Positions 4,953 through 6,944 of a stretch of 6,944 nucleotides of DNA are shown one piece after another (within the stretch, counting starts at the first letter, position 1; each line of letters opens with the position of its first letter). The notes under the pieces were generated by a model, which saw only the letters and a list, made by a program, of their open reading frames with translations, did no database searches and was not told the DNA's origin. This DNA is from an uncultured Peptococcaceae bacterium (GTDB lineage Bacteria; Bacillota; Desulfitobacteriia; Desulfitobacteriales; Syntrophobotulaceae). The position numbers were made by a program, and so were the translations under genes. The DNA lies in the NCBI GenBank assembly GCA_937892995.1, contig CALBJS010000058.1, forward strand, positions 1-6,944, read 5' to 3'.

Positions 4953-6455
4953 TTATTCCTCTTCAATAGCCCAATCTTTAACCCTAAGCACCGCTTTTTG
5001 CCATCCTTTATAGTACTTTTTCCCGCTTTCTTCCGCCATTTCCGGTTGGAAAGAACGATCGATTTTGGTACGGTCTGTCAGTTCATCTTTGCTTGTCCAA
5101 AACCCCACTTCTAAACCTGCAAGATAAGCTGCTCCTAAAGCCGTCGTTTCAATACAACTGGGCCGTTTGACTTCCACACCTAAAATATCTGCCTGGAATT
5201 GCATTAAAAGATTATTAGCCGCTGCCCTACCATCTACCCTTAAAAGTTGAAGCTGAAGTCCAGCGTCAGACTCCATTGCAGCTAAAATATCTTTAGTTTG
5301 GTAAGCCATGGATTCAAGGGCTGCCCTGATAATATGATTTTTACTACTTCCGCGCGTAAGACCTAAGATAGCACCTCGAGCCCTCATATCCCAGTAGGGT
5401 GCACCAAGCCCGGTAAAAGCCGGTACTACATAAACACCCCCGTTGTCCGGAACTTGCGAAGCATAATATTCCGAATCCGCTGCGGTCCCGATTAGTTTTA
5501 ATTCATCTCGCAGCCATTGAATTATCGCTCCGGCTATAAAGACACTGCCTTCTAAGGCATAGTAAACCTTGCCATCTATTCCCCAAGCAATTGTACTTAA
5601 GAGACCATGCTGCGAATCATATACTCTCTCCCCCGTATTCATAAGCATGAAACAACCAGTGCCATATGTGTTTTTCGCCATCCCTGGTTCATAACAAGTC
5701 TGACCAAATAAGGCCGCCTGTTGATCACCGGCAATTCCGGCAATCGGAACTTTATACCCGAAAAATGCCCCGGGATCAGTTTCTCCATATCTGAAACTAG
5801 ACGGTTTTACTTCCGGTAACATCGAACAAGGAATATTTAACTCGTGTAGAATTTCCTCATCCCATTTTAATTCTTTGATATTAAATAAAAGAGTGCGGGA
5901 GGCATTAGAGTAGTCAGTTACATGAATTTGGCCGTTTGTCAGTTTCCAGACCAGCCAAGTATCCATAGTACCAAAGAGAAGTTCCCCATTTTCAGCTCTT
6001 TCCTGGGCCCCTGGGACATTATCCAAAATCCATCTGATTTTTGTAGCTGAAAAGTAAGCATCAATAACTGAACCTGTTTTCTCTTTGAATTTTGGTTCCA
6101 AACCCCTTAACTTTAACCTTTCACAAATGTTTGTACTCCTACGACATTGCCAAACGATTGCTTTATGGATAGGTTTCCCGGTAAGTTTATCCCAAACAAC
6201 TGTAGTTTCTCTTTGGTTAGTAATCCCGATAGCGGCAATTTCTTCAATATTTATCTGGTGACGGGCGAGCAGTTCGGCAATAACTCCATATTGGGTACTC
6301 CATATTTCTTCGGGATCATGCTCTACCCAACCGGGGTGGGGATAATACTGGGGTATTTCTTTATAAGCTATACCAACAATACTACTCTCCTTATCAAATA
6401 AGATTGCTCTGCAGCTAGTGGTTCCTTGGTCAAGTGCCAAAACGTATTTTTTCAC
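4953..6455 (-). CDS. glpK: Glycerol kinase
   Basis: A FGGY-family sugar kinase that phosphorylates glycerol to sn-glycerol 3-phosphate with ATP in the cytoplasm. GTG at 6455 is chosen as start: GGGAGGA (6470-6464) lies 8 bases upstream and gives 500 residues, matching known GlpK (496-502). The frame is open up to a TTG at 6512, but that would add 19 atypical residues without a Shine-Dalgarno. Numbered from the GTG: phosphate-binding DQGTTS at 9-14, glycerol contacts in QRET (Arg82, Glu83) and AYFSATK (Tyr134), catalytic Asp244 in GIAGDQQAALFGQ, NTYGTGCF (262-269), and PAFTGLGAPYWD (345-356). At position 230, where Firmicutes GlpK proteins carry the His phosphorylated by HPr (YHFFG), this one has Ala (GAFFG). 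No glpF or glpD gene lies beside it. Confidence 0.96.
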   Translation of the reverse strand: MKKYVLALDQGTTSCRAILFDKESSIVGIAYKEIPQYYPHPGWVEHDPEEIWSTQYGVIAELLARHQINIEEIAAIGITNQRETTVVWDKLTGKPIHKAIVWQCRRSTNICERLKLRGLEPKFKEKTGSVIDAYFSATKIRWILDNVPGAQERAENGELLFGTMDTWLVWKLTNGQIHVTDYSNASRTLLFNIKELKWDEEILHELNIPCSMLPEVKPSSFRYGETDPGAFFGYKVPIAGIAGDQQAALFGQTCYEPGMAKNTYGTGCFMLMNTGERVYDSQHGLLSTIAWGIDGKVYYALEGSVFIAGAIIQWLRDELKLIGTAADSEYYASQVPDNGGVYVVPAFTGLGAPYWDMRARGAILGLTRGSSKNHIIRAALESMAYQTKDILAAMESDAGLQLQLLRVDGRAAANNLLMQFQADILGVEVKRPSCIETTALGAAYLAGLEVGFWTSKDELTDRTKIDRSFQPEMAEESGKKYYKGWQKAVLRVKDWAIEEE

Positions 6456-6540
6456 CCTATTACTCCTCCCAAAGTGCCCAATAAAGAGTAATCCCTGTTT
6501 TATTCTATCCAATCAAAATAGCAGATTTAGTATATATTCT

Positions 6541-6580
6541 CATATTACCATATTATATAAACTAGTGTATTAAGAAAGAA
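6541..6580 (-). promoter_or_regulatory. Candidate glpK promoter region
   Basis: A consensus TATAAT is present on the minus strand (6557-6552), about 96 nt upstream of the GTG. The best -35 at 17 bp is TTCTTT (6580-6575), which is poor, so an activator may be needed or the true promoter lies elsewhere. The plus strand shows CATATTA twice, one base apart (6541-6547, 6549-6555), overlapping the -10. No clear catabolite-responsive element was seen. Confidence 0.3.
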
Positions 6581-6640
6581 ATATAACAAAAACCAAAAAA
6601 TTTATAACCATGCCATAATCAGCCAATCTGGGATAAAACA

Positions 6641-6687
6641 AAAGGATTATCTCTTTTTCCAAATCAAGCCCTTGGAAATAATCCCTT
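6641..6687 (-). terminator. Rho-independent terminator of the right-edge gene
   Basis: On the minus strand AAGGGATTAT (6687-6678) pairs with ATAATCCTTT (6650-6641) with one G-U, and an inner TTTCCAA/TTGGAAA stem stacks on it with a one-sided A/G-rich bulge. A U-rich tail (TTTTGTTTTAT, 6643-6633) follows. It lies 10 nt after the stop of the right-edge ORF and separates that gene from glpK. Confidence 0.75.
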
Positions 6688-6697
6688 ATCTCCGAGC

Positions 6698-6944
6698 TTA
6701 TTTGATAGAAATCCCTGTTAAGTAAGACAATATCTGCTTGGTTTCCCACTCATAACTATCTAAATGATCAAATTTTTCTATTCTGTCCATTGGGCCTGTT
6801 TCTATACTAAAAGTAATATTATCAATGCCGACACTATTGTTAACGACACACACACTTACCTTCCCGTTAAGTATTTTCAGCCCTGGATAGTACTCAAACT
6901 TCCTACTCGCGGCTCCTTGTCTTCCATGACATCGCCGCACTAGG
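6698..6944 (-). CDS. 3' part of an unidentified gene cut by the window edge
   Basis: A frame open to the window edge ends at TAA 6700-6698. A GTG at 6940-6938 could be a start, but there is no room to see a Shine-Dalgarno and the frame remains open past it, so the gene most likely begins outside the window. The visible 80 residues after the GTG are basic at first (RRCHGRQ), then a beta-rich stretch (LKILNGKVSVCVVNNSVG), then an acidic, more helical end (HLDSYEWETKQILSYLTG). I recognise no family. The good terminator just downstream supports it as a real gene end. A frameshift near 6920, where a second frame is also briefly open, cannot be excluded. Confidence 0.5.
   Translation of the reverse strand, partial: LVRRCHGRQGAASRKFEYYPGLKILNGKVSVCVVNNSVGIDNITFSIETGPMDRIEKFDHLDSYEWETKQILSYLTGISIK

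Noticed and set aside
6147..6401. 84-codon plus-strand ORF
   Set aside because: Fully antisense to the well-conserved N-terminal half of glpK; a shadow frame.
1..6944. CRISPR array, insertion sequence, tRNA or rRNA
   Set aside because: No regularly spaced direct repeats, terminal inverted repeats with a transposase, or structural RNA signatures were seen on either strand.

Overview
The window looks like chromosomal DNA from an AT-rich Gram-positive anaerobe, most likely a Clostridia-class member of the Bacillota. This is inferred from strong GGAGG-type ribosome binding sites, use of GTG and TTG starts, short AT-rich intergenic regions, and a remnant of a clostridial-type cell-wall-binding (CWB2) repeat protein. 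The species cannot be named from the sequence alone.

Every convincing gene is on the minus strand, so transcription runs from high to low coordinates. Reading that way: the 3' end of an unidentified gene (6944-6698) closes with a hairpin terminator (6687-6641). Next is glycerol kinase glpK (6455-4953), whose GTG start is corrected here by its Shine-Dalgarno. Its stop is followed by a 10-bp hairpin (4942-4913). A gene-poor 434-nt stretch (4952-4519) holds a weakly supported 62-codon ORF, a possible plus-strand remnant without a start codon, and a plus-oriented terminator-like hairpin. An M20 peptidase of the PepT type (4518-3409) and a two-span membrane protein (3333-3013) follow, ending at an AT-only hairpin. 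A processive GT2 glycosyltransferase (2791-1523, TTG start) and an agmatinase-family ureohydrolase (1426-554) come next, probably as a pair. The low end has a decayed CWB2 3' end (437-321) that still has a good terminator (286-244), then a 230-nt hairpin-containing leader in front of a gene of which only five codons are visible (15-1).

Functionally these are mostly independent housekeeping or metabolic genes: glycerol entry into glycolysis or lipid synthesis (GlpK), peptide turnover (PepT-like), putrescine formation from agmatine (SpeB-like) and surface polysaccharide synthesis (GT2). No defence system, CRISPR array, transposase, tRNA or rRNA was seen.

The observations most worth checking are the leader in which a hairpin arm overlaps the ribosome binding site of the edge gene, three palindromes in the GT2 upstream region with helical-turn spacing, a GlpK lacking the histidine that HPr phosphorylates in other Firmicutes, the CWB2 remnant as evidence of a deletion behind agmatinase, and the ambiguous glpK-pepT gap. 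I found no convincing new multi-gene system.
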